64,000 bases of DNA, from NCBI GenBank assembly GCA_011009095.1, contig VTPC01008057.1, positions 1-64,000 of the forward strand, written 5' to 3'. Position numbers and translations under genes: made by a program. Shown piece after piece: positions 44,290 to 56,459 of this stretch (within the stretch, counting starts at the first letter, position 1; each line of letters starts with the position of its first letter). Source of the stretch: Ignelater luminosus. Lineage: Eukaryota > Arthropoda > Insecta > Coleoptera > Elateridae. A model generated the notes under the pieces. The model ran no database searches, was not told the DNA's origin, and saw only the letters and a list, made by a program, of their open reading frames with translations.

Positions 44290-45111
44290 AAGATACGATT
44301 GAAATGGACCGTCTACCAGATCATCTTCGTCCCCTTAACAGAGATAAAGATACAACCATAGATTCGGATGTGCTATCCAAAGGACATCTTCTCAATCGAT
44401 TTAAGATACAACAGGTACAAAAACGTTTAAGTAAAATCTAAGACATGAGGGTCAATTTTCTTCTAGAATTGTATGATTTGACGTAAAAACAAGAACCAAT
44501 CAAAGTAAGCTACAGATGTTTTTGACAAAGAATAGACGAGTTACGTTCCCTACTTACTAGCTAACTTTTTGTTTGAACGTTAATATAGTGTAAGCCACCC
44601 TGTATATCAAATTAGAAATTTATTTTTGACATTTCATAATAAAACTTGCATTAAATTTAATTCTATTGTGGTTTCCCTCTAAATAATCTAACAATTAAAC
44701 GAACCAACAAAAATAAATTTAGTTACAAAATTACAATGCTTATTTAAACCGATTTAACTAATTAAATAACAAAAGAGGGTCGAGCACAAAATAAATCTCA
44801 AAACAGATTAAAAAGAAAAAGAAAATGGGTGAACCTTGATTGACCTACTTTCTTTTACATAAAAAGAAACCCAAATAAACGTGAAAGCGCAATCAGACCT
44901 CCCGACACCAGAAAAATCAAAATTCCGTTCGCACATCCTACTTCCTGGAGGGATCACCTTGCGATCAAAACATAATCCTTCAACTTTTCCGATCATATTT
45001 ATTGTTCTAATAGTGTCCTGTAACAATATAGCTTGACATTTCAAAATTTAATATCAACACCCACACGTAAGATTTACCGAGCAAAAGCGCGCATCGCGCC
45101 CACATTTTCCA
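44290..45111. other. Non-coding, between Jockey ORF1 and Lamp1
   Basis: AT-rich. It holds a lone ccaccctgtatatcaa word (about 44594) like a mariner-type terminus. No gene supported. Confidence 0.4.
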
Positions 45112-45275
45112 CAATAGCGCAATCTCACAAATATTGATGAGGGGTGAGAATTCTGCGCATTCTGTCCAGAATGTATTTTACCCCTTTAAGAGACACTCAT
45201 TCAGAATATTTTCTTTAATCAAATTTTGTTAATGTAGTGCAATTTTTGAAATTAAACTTCACGTGCTTGTATAAA
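45112..45275 (+). promoter_or_regulatory. Lamp1 5' flank with an E-box
   Basis: A GC-patterned block AATAGCGCAATCTCACAAAT and TTCTGCGCATTCTG (45112-45165) lies upstream of the start codon. CACGTG (45260-45265, context TTCACGTGCT) sits 10 bases before the ATG. In animals lysosomal genes, LAMP1 among them, are often driven by MiT/TFE factors through TCACGTG-type sites. The position here, probably inside the 5' UTR or at the start site, is compatible with that, but it is inference. The block has a near copy at 28.62 kb. Confidence 0.4.
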
Positions 45276-48200
45276 ATGGGTGACTTTAGGATGGATGGAT
45301 ATTTTCTACTTATTGTGATTTGTAAGTAGTCATTCTTTTGTTTGTCTTTTTTTAATGGCCTAGTTAGTAAACCATAATAAATACGTCAATTTTGAAAGGT
45401 GCCACATTATCTTTGGTATCATCTATAACCCTTCCTTACATGGCAACGAATAAACCCCGTCATACAAAATACACGTTGAATACCACGACAGGTGTGAATG
45501 GTACAAAAACAGCAAATTTAGCAGCGACAACGGCCACAAAAGGGGTTGTATTATATAAAGTAACAGCAAGTAATGGTGCTACCTGCATTTTGCTTAAAGT
45601 TGACGGATTAATAGAGGTAAAAGCTTTTTTTAATAAAACCAAATGGATTTTAATCGAGACTTTAATCATTTTTTTTCTCTTTCTCTCTTTATACGACAGG
45701 TTTATTTTAAATCACATATCGGTCCGGATATGGACGAAGCGTACATGGAGAATGATGCGATTATTGAAGGAAATTGCAAATATGAAGATACGGCCACTAT
45801 GAAGATTACGTGGGAGGGATACAAGATGATTTGGGAATTTGCTAAGGTAAATGTCGTCTATTTTAAAAGGTTTTTGCATCATCTTATCTTATTGGGTGCT
45901 TTTTTGAATTTTTTAAATAAATAGTTTTAAATTCTAACTGCTAAAAGTCCTTTGTTAGCTAAGAGTTAAGATCAAAAGCAAAAATGATCCGTCCAATCTA
46001 TAATTGTCTTGGAAGTGATCACTAACTATTGATATACAGAGTGTCTCACTTAAATCGCATAAACCATAGCAGTGTTAGCCATAATACGGTAGCAGCACTT
46101 TACACTTTGAAATTACAACTGTTATCATGCTGATTGAGCCTATGCGTGTCAAGTGTTTCTTCAAGTCTTTTATGCATTACCCCTACACTTTCAATTCAAA
46201 CAGTTTTGGCAGTTTTAAAATTTTTTAAGATTGGTCTCAGTAAATCTGAAGGGTCTCAGTAGCATCTTTGGTAAAATCTAAAAGTCTAGTTGACCCAAAA
46301 CAACCCATCTGCAAAACCCACTAGGGCCAAAGCGGTTCGAGATCAGTCTGACATAATCTTGGACATTTTGGACGCTTTTGAAATAAAAAGAAATTTTACT
46401 CAAAATACTTGAACAGTCTAACAAGCATGAGCAGCCCGAAAAACTAATTGATTTTCAAATTCCTATCAGTCCAAAATATACCAAAAATCTCAAAGGTTTA
46501 AGACTCGAAAACACCAATTCCAAAAGCAAAGCTTAAGTCTTTTCGAATCTTACCTTTAAGACGGACTAGTCAATGATTCAACTTGAAAATCTGCCTTACT
46601 TTACCTCATTTACAAGTTCCTATCAAACCAGAAACTCGACTGGTCTAAAGAGTACAATATGTCTAAAGAGACCAACGGACTCGAAAAGACCAATTTCAAA
46701 AGCAATCTTAGTTTTAGCATAGACTATAGTCAATGGTTCAACTTGAAAACCTAATCTATCTTGCCTATTTACGATCAGAATCAAACCAAAAATTCGACTA
46801 GTTTTAGTACGATAGATCTAGAGAGCCCAATCGGTTTGAAAAAAAAACCAAAGCTTTAGTCTGGCTGGATTTTAGCTTTAGAACAAAGTAGTCAGTGGTT
46901 CAACTTAAAAACCTGTCCCAGTTTGCCCCATTTAGATTCCTGTCAAACCAAGAACTTCAGTAGCATAAGTACAATAAGTATAGGAAGCTCGACAGGCTCA
47001 GAAAGACTAATTTTAGAAGCAAAGCTTAGGTCCGCTTGAATGTTAGCTTTGTAGGTTTCACAGAATAATAAACATAAAGTTGAATCAACAATAGTTTACA
47101 TCACATTATCCAATGTAAGCTGTTGATAGATTCTGGCCACGAGACGTGCCCTCTTCACTGGTTGTCCAAAAATTTAGGTACCGTTCTCTTCTAGTGCTGA
47201 TTGTTGTTTATCGATGGCCTCCTTCTAACCATTTCCCATTTGGATAGCTTCTTCATAATTTTTTTTAAATCTTTTTATTTTATTTCAGAAGGAATACATC
47301 ATGCAGACAAAGCCAACATTATATCTAAATATGAGGGTATACGCCTACGGACCTCTTCTACATTTTCTTCTGGTCTCTGATTTTCAGTGATCGTTTTATC
47401 AGGCAGCTGTTCTTCCTATGGCTCATTTTCATTTCTGTAAATTTGTAACGGAGTTGTAAATACTGCACGTTTTACTGGATCCCACAAGCGGTATCCATTG
47501 TCTCAGTAGCCAATGAAAATACTTTTCTTAATACGTTCAGCAAAACTTCCCAGATCTATCTTCTTACGGGATGTGGACATATGCAGTACATCCGAATAGC
47601 TTGATCTTGTCCAATACCATAGGCAGGGTACTTGTAGGAATTCTGTTTGCCAAATAAACAGCAACCAACCCACCCGAAATATCTAAATCACAATTAACTA
47701 CAACTTCCTGTTGCTCATTCATCTGATCACCAAGGAAAGCAATGTCTTCTACAGAACCAATACTGACCTTCCCTAAATCCTGTGGACGACGTTTAGGACA
47801 TCTAGACCTAACTCATGGCAATGAAAACATTTGACCTTGAAAGTTTTACCATTACCTTTATTTTTATTATTAGCAATATAGGCATGAATCGAAGAAGGGA
47901 AGGTAATTATATCTTTTTTCTTTAAACATTGTTCTTCTGCTAACAAGCTATTCTTGACAAAGTCAACTGTTACTGAAGGAGGATTTGCACCACAGCACTA
48001 AATTTCTCCGGAATAGGAGACAAAAATGTCGGTATTCTCTCGCTGTCATCCATCTAACCCCCTGAATCCTTCAGTTTCCTTATCGTTTTGTCAAATTCAA
48101 GCAGAAAATCACTCAAGTTGTAACCATCTTTAAATTCTAAATTACGCAATTTTTTTCTGGATTGGAGTCCAGTTTTTTCATAAACTGTTTTTAAAGAATC

Positions 48201-51200
48201 TGCCGAGACAGGCTCAAAAACCAATTTCAAAAGCAAAACTCACGTCTGCTTGAATCTTAGTCTTAGGGTGGACTATTTAATGGTGCAGCTTAAAATCCCC
48301 GCCATTGTGTTTCATATACTGATTTCTGTCAAACCAAAACTCGACTGATTTGAGTACGATATGTCTCTGGAGCCCGACAAGCTCAAAAAATCAATTTCTT
48401 AAATCTTAGCTTTAGGACGGACTAGTTAGTGTTGTCTTTCGACTTGGAAACCTGGGCTATTCCGCCTCATTTACAGATTTGTATCAAACCAAAGGTCTAA
48501 CAAGTACGATAATAGGCTTGAAGAGACCAATTTAGAAAACTATGGTTAGGTTTGACTAAATCCAAGCTTTAGAACGAACGAATCGATGATTTGATCTGAA
48601 TATTTTACTAATGCAAGCGTGTGTCTTATTTGAAAATTTGGAACGTAACGTTGGAGGAACGTTGTGCCCATCACTAGTCCTAGCCTCTTGTACCGCTAAG
48701 TGTCGGGGCAGCGCAGAGACGTCTCCAGGCCATGCTATCTAGGGCCAAACGACGCCCTTCTTCTAGAGTGGTGTTTTTCGACCTCAGGCCGTCGGCCACA
48801 TCCTCCATCCACTTCTTCTTTTGCTACCTTCCATTCCAGCCAAATACATCCGCTTAACATCCCTGGTTTCCATCATCCTTTCAACATGGCCGAACCATCT
48901 AAGCTGACATCGCTCTATTTTATTCCTGACCGGTTCTAGTTTCTAATGCAATCCATCCTAGTTTTGCTTTCGATTTTGTGTAAAAACAGCATTTTTAGTG
49001 CTTGCACTTTGCTTTGGGCGCCTTGGGTCATCACCCAACTTTTGCATATCGATAACTTGACCTTCTTTTATATAGTACGACTATTCAAAGAAGCCGAACT
49101 TCATGGTATTAAATAAGCGTCCAGCTACAGTGATTCTACTCTTTAGCTCAACGTCCATTTTTTCATCCTGGTTTACAAAGTTTCAGAGGTACTTAAAGTC
49201 ACTGTTCGAGTTAATGACCCCCGAGAAGAATGTTGTGTCTTTCCATGGGCCGTCCAAAGATCATCATTGTCTTTGTTATATACTAATCCTCATGTTGACT
49301 CTTTCCAGCTCCACACATTTAGGTTGGACTGTAAGGTAAAGGCAAGCTCTGTTACGACTACTGGTTGCAATCTGTACTGTCACAGCTGAGACTTTCTATT
49401 TTGTTTTTGGCAATTTTTAATGACCTTGTCCATTAGCACTATGAACAGCAGGGGGCTCAATGATCAGCTTTGTCTTAAACCCTGATGAGTCAAACTCTTC
49501 ATTAGCTGCCCTTACAGCCTTCTCTAAATCAATAAACGCCAGATGTACCTTCCGATCGTATTCCACGACTTTCTCTCCTATCTATCGAATTACAACAATA
49601 AGGTCCTGGGCCCTTCTCTCTAAAACTGCATTGAGAGTCTTCCATCCTGGTATCTAGAACTGCTCGTAGCCTCACCTTCAAGATCCTGAAATAGAGTTTG
49701 CCAGCTACACTTACAAGGAAGATACCTCTATAGTCGCCACAGTCTCGATTGTCTCCCTTTTTATAAATTGGTGCTATTATTGCCTGTTTGTTCTGTAGAT
49801 CAATTGAAAGACCCTGAGTAGAGCCTACAGACCTGGACCCATATACTTCAACATTTTAGGGATCAGTCCATCGTGGCCAGGAGATTTGCTTCTAACAGTT
49901 CTTCCATAGAAATACCCCCCCTTCCCCCTTCGCTCTTCATCGCCTTCATTCTTTCCTTCCAACAACTTCCGAAAGTTCTCTTTCCACCTTTTTATAATTT
50001 GCTTTCGATCTCTCAACACCCAAAGCAGCTCCCCCCCATTTGTGCGCCAATCCCCTGTACCCCAAAAACAATTTCAAATCTCAATCAATCGAAAAGCTTG
50101 ACTAGTCTAAAAAACCCGATAGATCTAAGACAATCCTAGACACTGGTAAATACGAATTTCAGAAACAAAGCTTACGTTTGCCTAAATCCAAACTACAAAA
50201 CGAGCTAGTCAAAGAGCTTGACTAGTCCAAGAAGTGTAATAGGTCTAAAAGTGTGCAAGAGACTCAAAAAGACGAATCTTAGGCTTTAGAACGGACTAAT
50301 TGATGGTACAATTTGAAGATTTGACTAGTGCAAGCTTGTCTTATTTCTCTAAAAAGTATAATAGGTCAGAAGAATCCAGCAGAAACACAAAGACTCAGTT
50401 GATGATCCTGACATAGCTCTAGGTTCTAGACGGACTTGGTTCTTTGATAGACCACCTGAAACTTATTGGAAGTGGCTTTTCAACACTAGAGCTAGTTTCC
50501 TGTTATATTGTTTTGGTAAAAGCCGAAACCGAAAAATCCAAACGTAGTGTCGTCACCAAACTATGCTGGAGTGACAGATTTGTTAATAGGGTGGGGATCT
50601 CAGGGCAATTGAGCAAATGAGCAACATCAAGGTGATCCTTGGTGGTTGACAGTTTAGAGAGTATAATCTGCAGCAATTTCTAGAACATTTAGACACAGTG
50701 TTAACGCTATGAATGGATGATTTGTGTATGTGCATTGAAACCTCTAATAAACCACCCTAACACTAGTTTCCTTCTTACTTAAACTCGTTAGCAAGCCACA
50801 GCTTCTGTTTAAAAAGGGCCAGAGCTAGTAAACTATCTTGCAGTGTTTTAAATTATTGTAAAATGATACTTTAGAATGATCTATAAATGTCTTTTTCGTT
50901 TTGTTTCAGACACCTGGAGGGGAAAGATGGTACGTTAACAGCATAGAAATAGTAGTTAGCACAGAATTAGAACGTTATCACAGTATTAGAGCACATGGTA
51001 AGCAACTTGTATCTGTTAAAATCCCAATAATTTTATTTAACACACAATCCTTGCAGTTCTTCCAGCAAAATCGTTTAAACTCGTCCATAAGCAAATGCTG
51101 TTCCCTACACCGGTAGGGAAATCTTATGCCTGTGAAGAAACAACCGTAGACTTATCGTATCCAGAAGGGGAATATAATCCAGCGAGTATAAGTGGGAAAA

Positions 51201-51415
51201 TATTCCTCAGAACGTTCCAATTACAACCGTTCATGTATAAAGGTTCGAATTTTGGACCAGCATTCGATTGCAATGCACGACTAGCGTTTAGAGATGAAAC
51301 AGCGCCTATTGCCGTCGGTTCAACACTAGCTATCGCAGTTTTAGCTACTGTAACAGGTTACGGGGTTTTCAGATATTTCAAAATTAAGAAAGTTCAGTAT
51401 AACACTATGGAGTAA
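45276..51415 (+). CDS. Lamp1: Lysosome-associated membrane glycoprotein 1, five exons
   Basis: Exons are 45276-45321, 45399-45616, 45700-45846, 50910-50997 and 51057-51415, all with GT-AG borders and matching phases. The product has 285 residues. A signal peptide (YFLLIVICATLSLVSS, residues 9-24) leads a Thr-rich segment with N-glycosylation sites at N43 and N49. One LAMP lumenal domain follows with the expected four Cys (78, 114, 192, 238), then WYVNSIEIVVS, FPTPVGKSYACEE and FQLQPFM blocks. Residues 250-271 form the membrane helix (PIAVGSTLAIAVLATVTGYG). The short cytoplasmic tail ends KKVQYNTME, with the Y281-N-T-M YxxPhi signal for lysosomal sorting. Lamp1 coats the lysosomal membrane. 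Introns 1, 2 and 4 are short (77, 83, 59 bases); intron 3 (~5.06 kb) is swollen by satellite and transposons. The frame is intact. Confidence 0.93.
47070..48208 (-). mobile_element. Copia-type retrotransposon fragment in Lamp1 intron 3
   Basis: Minus strand. A gag part (48054-48208) reads TGLQSRKKLRNLEFKDGYNL and FLLEFDKTIRKLKDSGG, then DDSERIPTFLSPIPEKF. After a Lys-rich linker, an integrase end follows: GLVAVYLANRIPTSTLPMVL, IKLFGCTAYVH and GYRLWDPVKRAVF (about 47480-47680). The start of the RT is KEAIDKQQSALEENGT and KRARLVARIYQQ (about 47130-47225). Protease and most of integrase are deleted and many frames are broken. Antisense to Lamp1. Confidence 0.82.
48660..50030 (-). mobile_element. 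Non-LTR retrotransposon fragment in Lamp1 intron 3
   Basis: Minus strand. The upstream frame (49825-50019) has QIIKRWKENFRKLLEGKNEG and SPGHDGLIPKMLKYMGPGL. The middle (49380-49800) contains SLSPLLFIVLMDKVIKNCQK-like sequence in broken frames. The end (about 48860-48910) reads RWFGHVERMMETRDVKRMYL. The arrangement and words match the element at 35.6-37.6 kb, so both are one family. Antisense to Lamp1. Confidence 0.82.
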
Positions 51416-52899
51416 ATTTTTTATTGCTTTTTTTTTCTTTTAATTTTGTTTTATTGCAAGTTTTAAAGACAAAAAAAGTAATCTCGTTGGACCACCATAA
51501 AAAAAATTGTTTTTTGCGAAGCTCGTGAAGAAAACTTAAAAAGAGAGAAAGAGGGATTGTTAAAAGGCAATTAGGCGTTCTGAATATAAAGGTCGTTTAA
51601 TTTTTTAAATTGCGTCCCACATTAACTAGAGAAAAAGGTCCACTACTACAAATGTGCTCATTTTCATGACCTGAAGCGTTTTGGAATATTAACTAGCACT
51701 TGAAAAATATGTAGGTGGAAAAGTTGCCCTTTGAATTATATTTTCAAGAGATTAGTTTTATTTACTTATCAGTAACGGCTCGTTAATTTATTTTAGGAAA
51801 TGGCAGCGTAAGAAAATTTTGTATCTGCCTCAATTTGCTTTTTATTTAAAAACTTGAGTTACATAAATGAAAAGATTATTCGAGTTTTAGCAAGCTGGAG
51901 GACTGTCATGCAATACTAAATGCATTGCAAAGTTGGCCTGCTTAAATAATATTCAAATGACAAGAAAATGGCAAAAGAATAATAATTAAAGACTGTAAAA
52001 AGTGTTTAGGAAATTTTTAGTTTCTACCTTAATTATCTGAGAAGGTGAAGTTGTAAGGTCTTGAATTTCAACACCCTTCTGGAATATAAAAGAATGAAAG
52101 TTGATTCTTTCGATCTTGATTTAAAGATGACTTTACAGAAAACATCGGTCGGTATATTTGTAGAGAATGTTGTTCATCTCTAGGTGCTTGGACACCATGC
52201 TAAAGAAATGGTTTTTATCAAAAGTTGGAAACTTCTATGAGCATTTTGAGCACTTACAAAAGGCTAAGAAGTATTTTCGGCCTAAAATATAAGTAAATAG
52301 AGATGAACAACGTTTAGAAAGTTTCATGTCAAATCTGTTAAAGTAATTATTGACTAAATACGAATTTTCTTTCTCTTGATCAATTTTTTCAAAACATCCT
52401 CATGCTTAAAATGGAGAACTTATTAAAACCGAAAGTTTCACTTTATAGAAATCGATGATAAATCTTGAAATTAGACTTTTCTATAATAAACCTTGCTCTA
52501 TTAGAGTTTGTTAGAGGAGTGACACTTGAATCATAAGAGGAAGAATAGATGATCTTTAAAAAGATAAAATCTAAGGGAAGCTATCTAAGTGAATGATAGA
52601 TGTCATAAATTCTTGTACAGTCAAACAAACTTTGAACCACGGCGGAGAAAAAGACCTTGGTAATACTGACAATGACAGAATTTATTTGCTCCAAGATTGC
52701 TTGGTTTGTTCACGATATAAATTGATATCATTAAAGCGAAAACGTGTCAAGTTTGTTTATAAAACTTCATTCACGCCAATCATTACCATTAGAGATCGAC
52801 GGTTTGGTTTCTATCACACCAGAAGCAACTATTTTTGTACAATTCCGGTTTTTGCTATTTCTGCCAACAGACTTGGTTTTTCTGAAAAGAATTAAAGCT
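51416..52899. other. Non-coding, downstream of Lamp1
   Basis: AT-rich. It should include the Lamp1 3' UTR; I saw no canonical AATAAA close to the stop. Nothing else supported. Confidence 0.4.
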
Positions 52900-55800
52900 C
52901 TAAATTTGACAAAATTATTTACTTTGCTGTTCAAATCAATCAAGTCTTAATACGATACTTAAAATCCCAGTAAAGAACTAATATGTAAGCCTAATCAAAA
53001 AAGACAGCGCAAGCGTCGGTAGTAATCGGTCGAACGTCGCACAACTTTGACAATTTTGTTTATAAATGTTAGACTACCTGGCAAGAATCATCTAGTTAAG
53101 ACAGATACAAGTTCATAGTGAGAACCTTTAATTACAAGAAAAAAAATTGATTAACTTGACAGAAATGGTCAGTCCGCCACTCAACAATTCTGATAAAAAC
53201 CCCAAATTCGACAAAGACGTTTACTTTTTTGCTTCAGCAACGCTATTCAATCAATCAAATCTTAGTGAAAAACGGATGCTCAAGCCAACTCAAATCAGGC
53301 TGGTGAGATATCACAAAACAACTGACAGAAATTATTTTGTTCTATCAAATGCAAGTTCATGGTGAGAGCCTTTTACTACAAGAAAAAAATGAAATGGTCA
53401 GTCAATCAACGATTCTGATCAAAGCCCCAAACTCCGCAGCCATTGACATGTTTAGTCCAGAGATACTATTCCAATCAAGTTCTATAGCAATATTTATAAT
53501 TTTTGTGAAAGAATAAATACACAAGCCAAATCAAATAGGGCAACATCGATATTCAAGCAGAACAAACAGAGATTGTTTGGCTTGAGCAGAAAGAATTTTA
53601 TAATGCCACAAACGAAAATGTTCAGTAACTGATCAAAACATCAAATTCGACAGAGTCAGTTACTATTTTGCTCTAGTGATGCTATTCAAGCAAGTCCTAA
53701 TTATTGTAATATATCTAGAAGTCAAATCAAACAGGACATCATTGACAGTAATCGGATCGATAAGCTAGCAAAACTAGATAGCGGTCTTGTTTTTGTAGAG
53801 TTCAGATAGTCACTCGAAAATTGGTTCTAGCAGATAAAGGCCATGGTCAGAACTTTTCACCACAAGAAATAAATTTGATTACTTCGATCGAAAAAGTCAG
53901 CTGGACACCCAATAATTCTGATCAAAATCTCAAATTCGACAGACTCACTTACTTTTTCGCTTCAGCTTTATTGCAATATCTAGAACCTAGGTGAAAAACG
54001 AATACTAAAACCGAATCAAACAGGAGAGCATAAGATAGCAAAACAAACGTCTTGGCAGTCTTGTTTGTAGATTTCGGATTGTCCGACAGAAATTGTTTGG
54101 TTTGGACAAACAGAACTTCATGGGAGAAGCTTTTACGAAAAGAAAAACATTTGATTATCTTGACAAAATGGCTAGTCTGGAGCTCAACAATTCTGCTCAA
54201 AGCTTCAAATTCCACATAGTCATTTATTTTTTGTCCCAACGGTGTTATTCAATCAAGTTCAATTGTAAAATCTAGACTGGACAAAATTGATAATTGGGCA
54301 AAACGGTCGTTAGTCTAGATTTCGGATTGTCTGGTAAAAATTGTTTGGTTGAGTCAAATAAATGTTCATGATAAGAACCCTTCACTAGAAGAAAAAAGTT
54401 TGATTACTTTGACCGAAATGGCCAGTCTGGAGCTTAGCAGTTCCGATTAAAGCTTCAAAAACAGTCATTTAGTCTTTTTGCTCCAGCTAAACTATTCTAT
54501 CAGGTTTTCTCGTAATATCCAGAACCTTGATGGAAAACAAATACTCAAACCGAATGAAACAGAGTAGAATTGATAATTGAGACGATGAGATAGCAAAGTA
54601 ATAGTTGGACAGTTTGTCAGTCTAATCTCTAGGTCTTGGAGGCCCTGGCAGAAACTGTTTCATTTGGTCTTTGGCCTTTTGGAGTTTCAAAGACAAAGTC
54701 ATTTAGTTTTTTGCTCCAGCTAAGTTATTCAATCACGTTTTCTTGTAATATACAGAACCTTGATGGAAAACAAATACTCAAACCGAATGAAACAGATTAG
54801 AATTGATAATTGAGACGATGAGATAGCAAAGTAATAGTTGGACAGNNNNNNNNNNNNNNNNNNNNNNNNNNNNNNNNNNNNNNNNNNNNNNNNNNNNNNN
54901 NNNNNNNNNNNNNNNNNNNNNNNNNNNNNNNNNNNNNNNNNNNNNNNNNNNNNNNNNNNNNNNNNNNNNNNNNNNNNNNNNNNNNNNNNNNNNNNNNNNN
55001 NNNNNNNNNNNNNNNNNNNNNNNNNNNNNNNNNNNNNNNNNNNNNNNNNNNNNNNNNNNNNNNNNNNNNNNNNNNNNNNNNNNNNNNNNNNNNNNNNNNN
55101 NNNNNNNNNNNNNNNNNNNNNNNNNNNNNNNNNNNNNNNNNNNNNNNNNNNNNNNNNNNNNNNNNNNNNNNNNNNNNNNNNNNNNNNNNNNNNNNNNNNN
55201 NNNNNNNNNNNNNNNNNNNNNNNNNNNNNNNNNNNNNNNNNNNNNNNNNNNNNNNNNNNNNNNNNNNNNNNNNNNNNNNNNNNNNNNNNNNNNNNNNNNN
55301 NNNNNNNNNNNNNNNNNNNNNNNNNNNNNNNNNNNNNNNNNNNNNNNNNNNNNNNNNNNNNNNNNNNNNNNNNNNNNNNNNNNNNNNNNNNNNNNNNNNN
55401 NNNNNNNNNNNNNNNNNNNNNNNNNNNNNNNNNNNNNNNNNNNNNNNNNNNNNNNNNNNNNNNNNNNNNNNNNNNNNNNNNNNNNNNNNNNNNNNNNNNN
55501 NNNNNNNNNNNNNNNNNNNNNNNNNNNNNNNNNNNNNNNNNNNNNNNNNNNNNNNNNNNNNNNNNNNNNNNNNNNNNNNNNNNNNNNNNNNNNNNNNNNN
55601 NNNNNNNNNNNNNNNNNNNNNNNNNNNNNNNNNNNNNNNNNNNNNNNNNNNNNNNNNNNNNNNNNNNNNNNNNNNNNNNNNNNNNNNNNNNNNNNNNNNN
55701 NNNNNNNNNNNNNNNNNNNNNNNNNNNNNNNNNNNNNNNNNNNNNNNNNNNNNNNNNNNNNNNNNNNNNNNNNNNNNNNNNNNNNNNNNNNNNNNNNNNN

Positions 55801-56450
55801 NGCTCGTCAGTCTAATCTCTAGGTTTTGGACGGCCTGACAGAAACTGTTTCATTTGAACAAATTAAAGTCCATGTTGAGAGCCTTTCATCAGAAGACGAA
55901 GGTTTGATTACTTTGACCGAAATGGCTAGTCTAAAGCTTAATAGTTCTATTAAAGTTTCAAAGACAGTATTTAGTCTTTTTGCTCCAGCTAAACTATTTA
56001 ATCAGATTTTCTTGTAATATCCAGAACCTTGATGAAAAACATATACTGAAGCCAAATGAAACAGAACAGAATCATAATTAAGACGATGAGATAGCAAAGC
56101 AATAGTTGGACAGCTCGCCTGTTTTTGGGCTGCCCACAAAAATTGTTTCATTTGGGTAAATTAAAGTTCATGTTCACCAGATGAAAAAACTTTGATTATC
56201 TTGACCGATGTCAACAATTCTGATCCCAAACTCGACAGCTCTATAGAAATGTCTAGAACCTTAAAATGAATACTCAAGAGAAATCAAACAGGACAACATC
56301 GATATTCCAGCCGGCGAAACAGCAATAACAAACGTTGGTCGGCTTGCTAGTCTTCTTGTAGATTTTAGGTTGCTTACAGGGATTGTTTAGTTCAGACAGG
56401 TAGAAGTTCATAGTGAGAACCTTTCATCACAAGAAAAAAAGTTCTGATAC
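52900..56450. repeat. Satellite array, ~220-275-bp diverged units, contains assembly gap
   Basis: The word TTTGATTACTTTGACCGAAATGG with variants recurs at about 53148, 53390, 53613, 53875, 54149, 54400, 55905 and 56190. Other landmarks per unit are GTTCATGGTGAGAACCTTTC, TTTTTGCTCCAGCTAA, AGAACCTTGATGGAAAACAA and GATGAGATAGCAAAGTAAT. Units near 54480-54845 and just after the gap are much more alike than the rest, which may be why assembly failed there. Confidence 0.85.
54846..55801. other. Assembly gap (956 N)
   Basis: A run of N inside the satellite. The flanks (AAGTAATAGTTGGACAG before, GCTCGTCAGTCTAATCTCTA after) would join in register with a complete unit seen at 54590-54640. The true size is unknown; the reading frame across it is meaningless. 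Confidence 0.99.
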
Positions 56451-56459
56451 GTTTGGAAT

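Larger units (their letters stand above)
46400..50450. repeat. ~155-bp satellite in Lamp1 intron 3, split in three
   Basis: A unit with landmarks ATGGTTCAACTTGAAAACCT, ATCAAACCAAAAACTCGACT, AAAAAGACCAATTTCAAAAG and TTAGCTTTAGAACGGACTAG recurs. Anchor positions are about 46574, 46734, 46896 (block 1, 46400-47060); 48282, 48433, 48590 (block 2, 48208-48630); and 50305 (block 3, 50070-50450). Spacing is 150-162 bases and there are about nine units overall. Copia and non-LTR fragments separate the blocks. Copies are diverged. Confidence 0.8.

Noticed and set aside
54838..55815. 325-codon open frame
   Set aside because: Consists almost wholly of N; it is the assembly gap.
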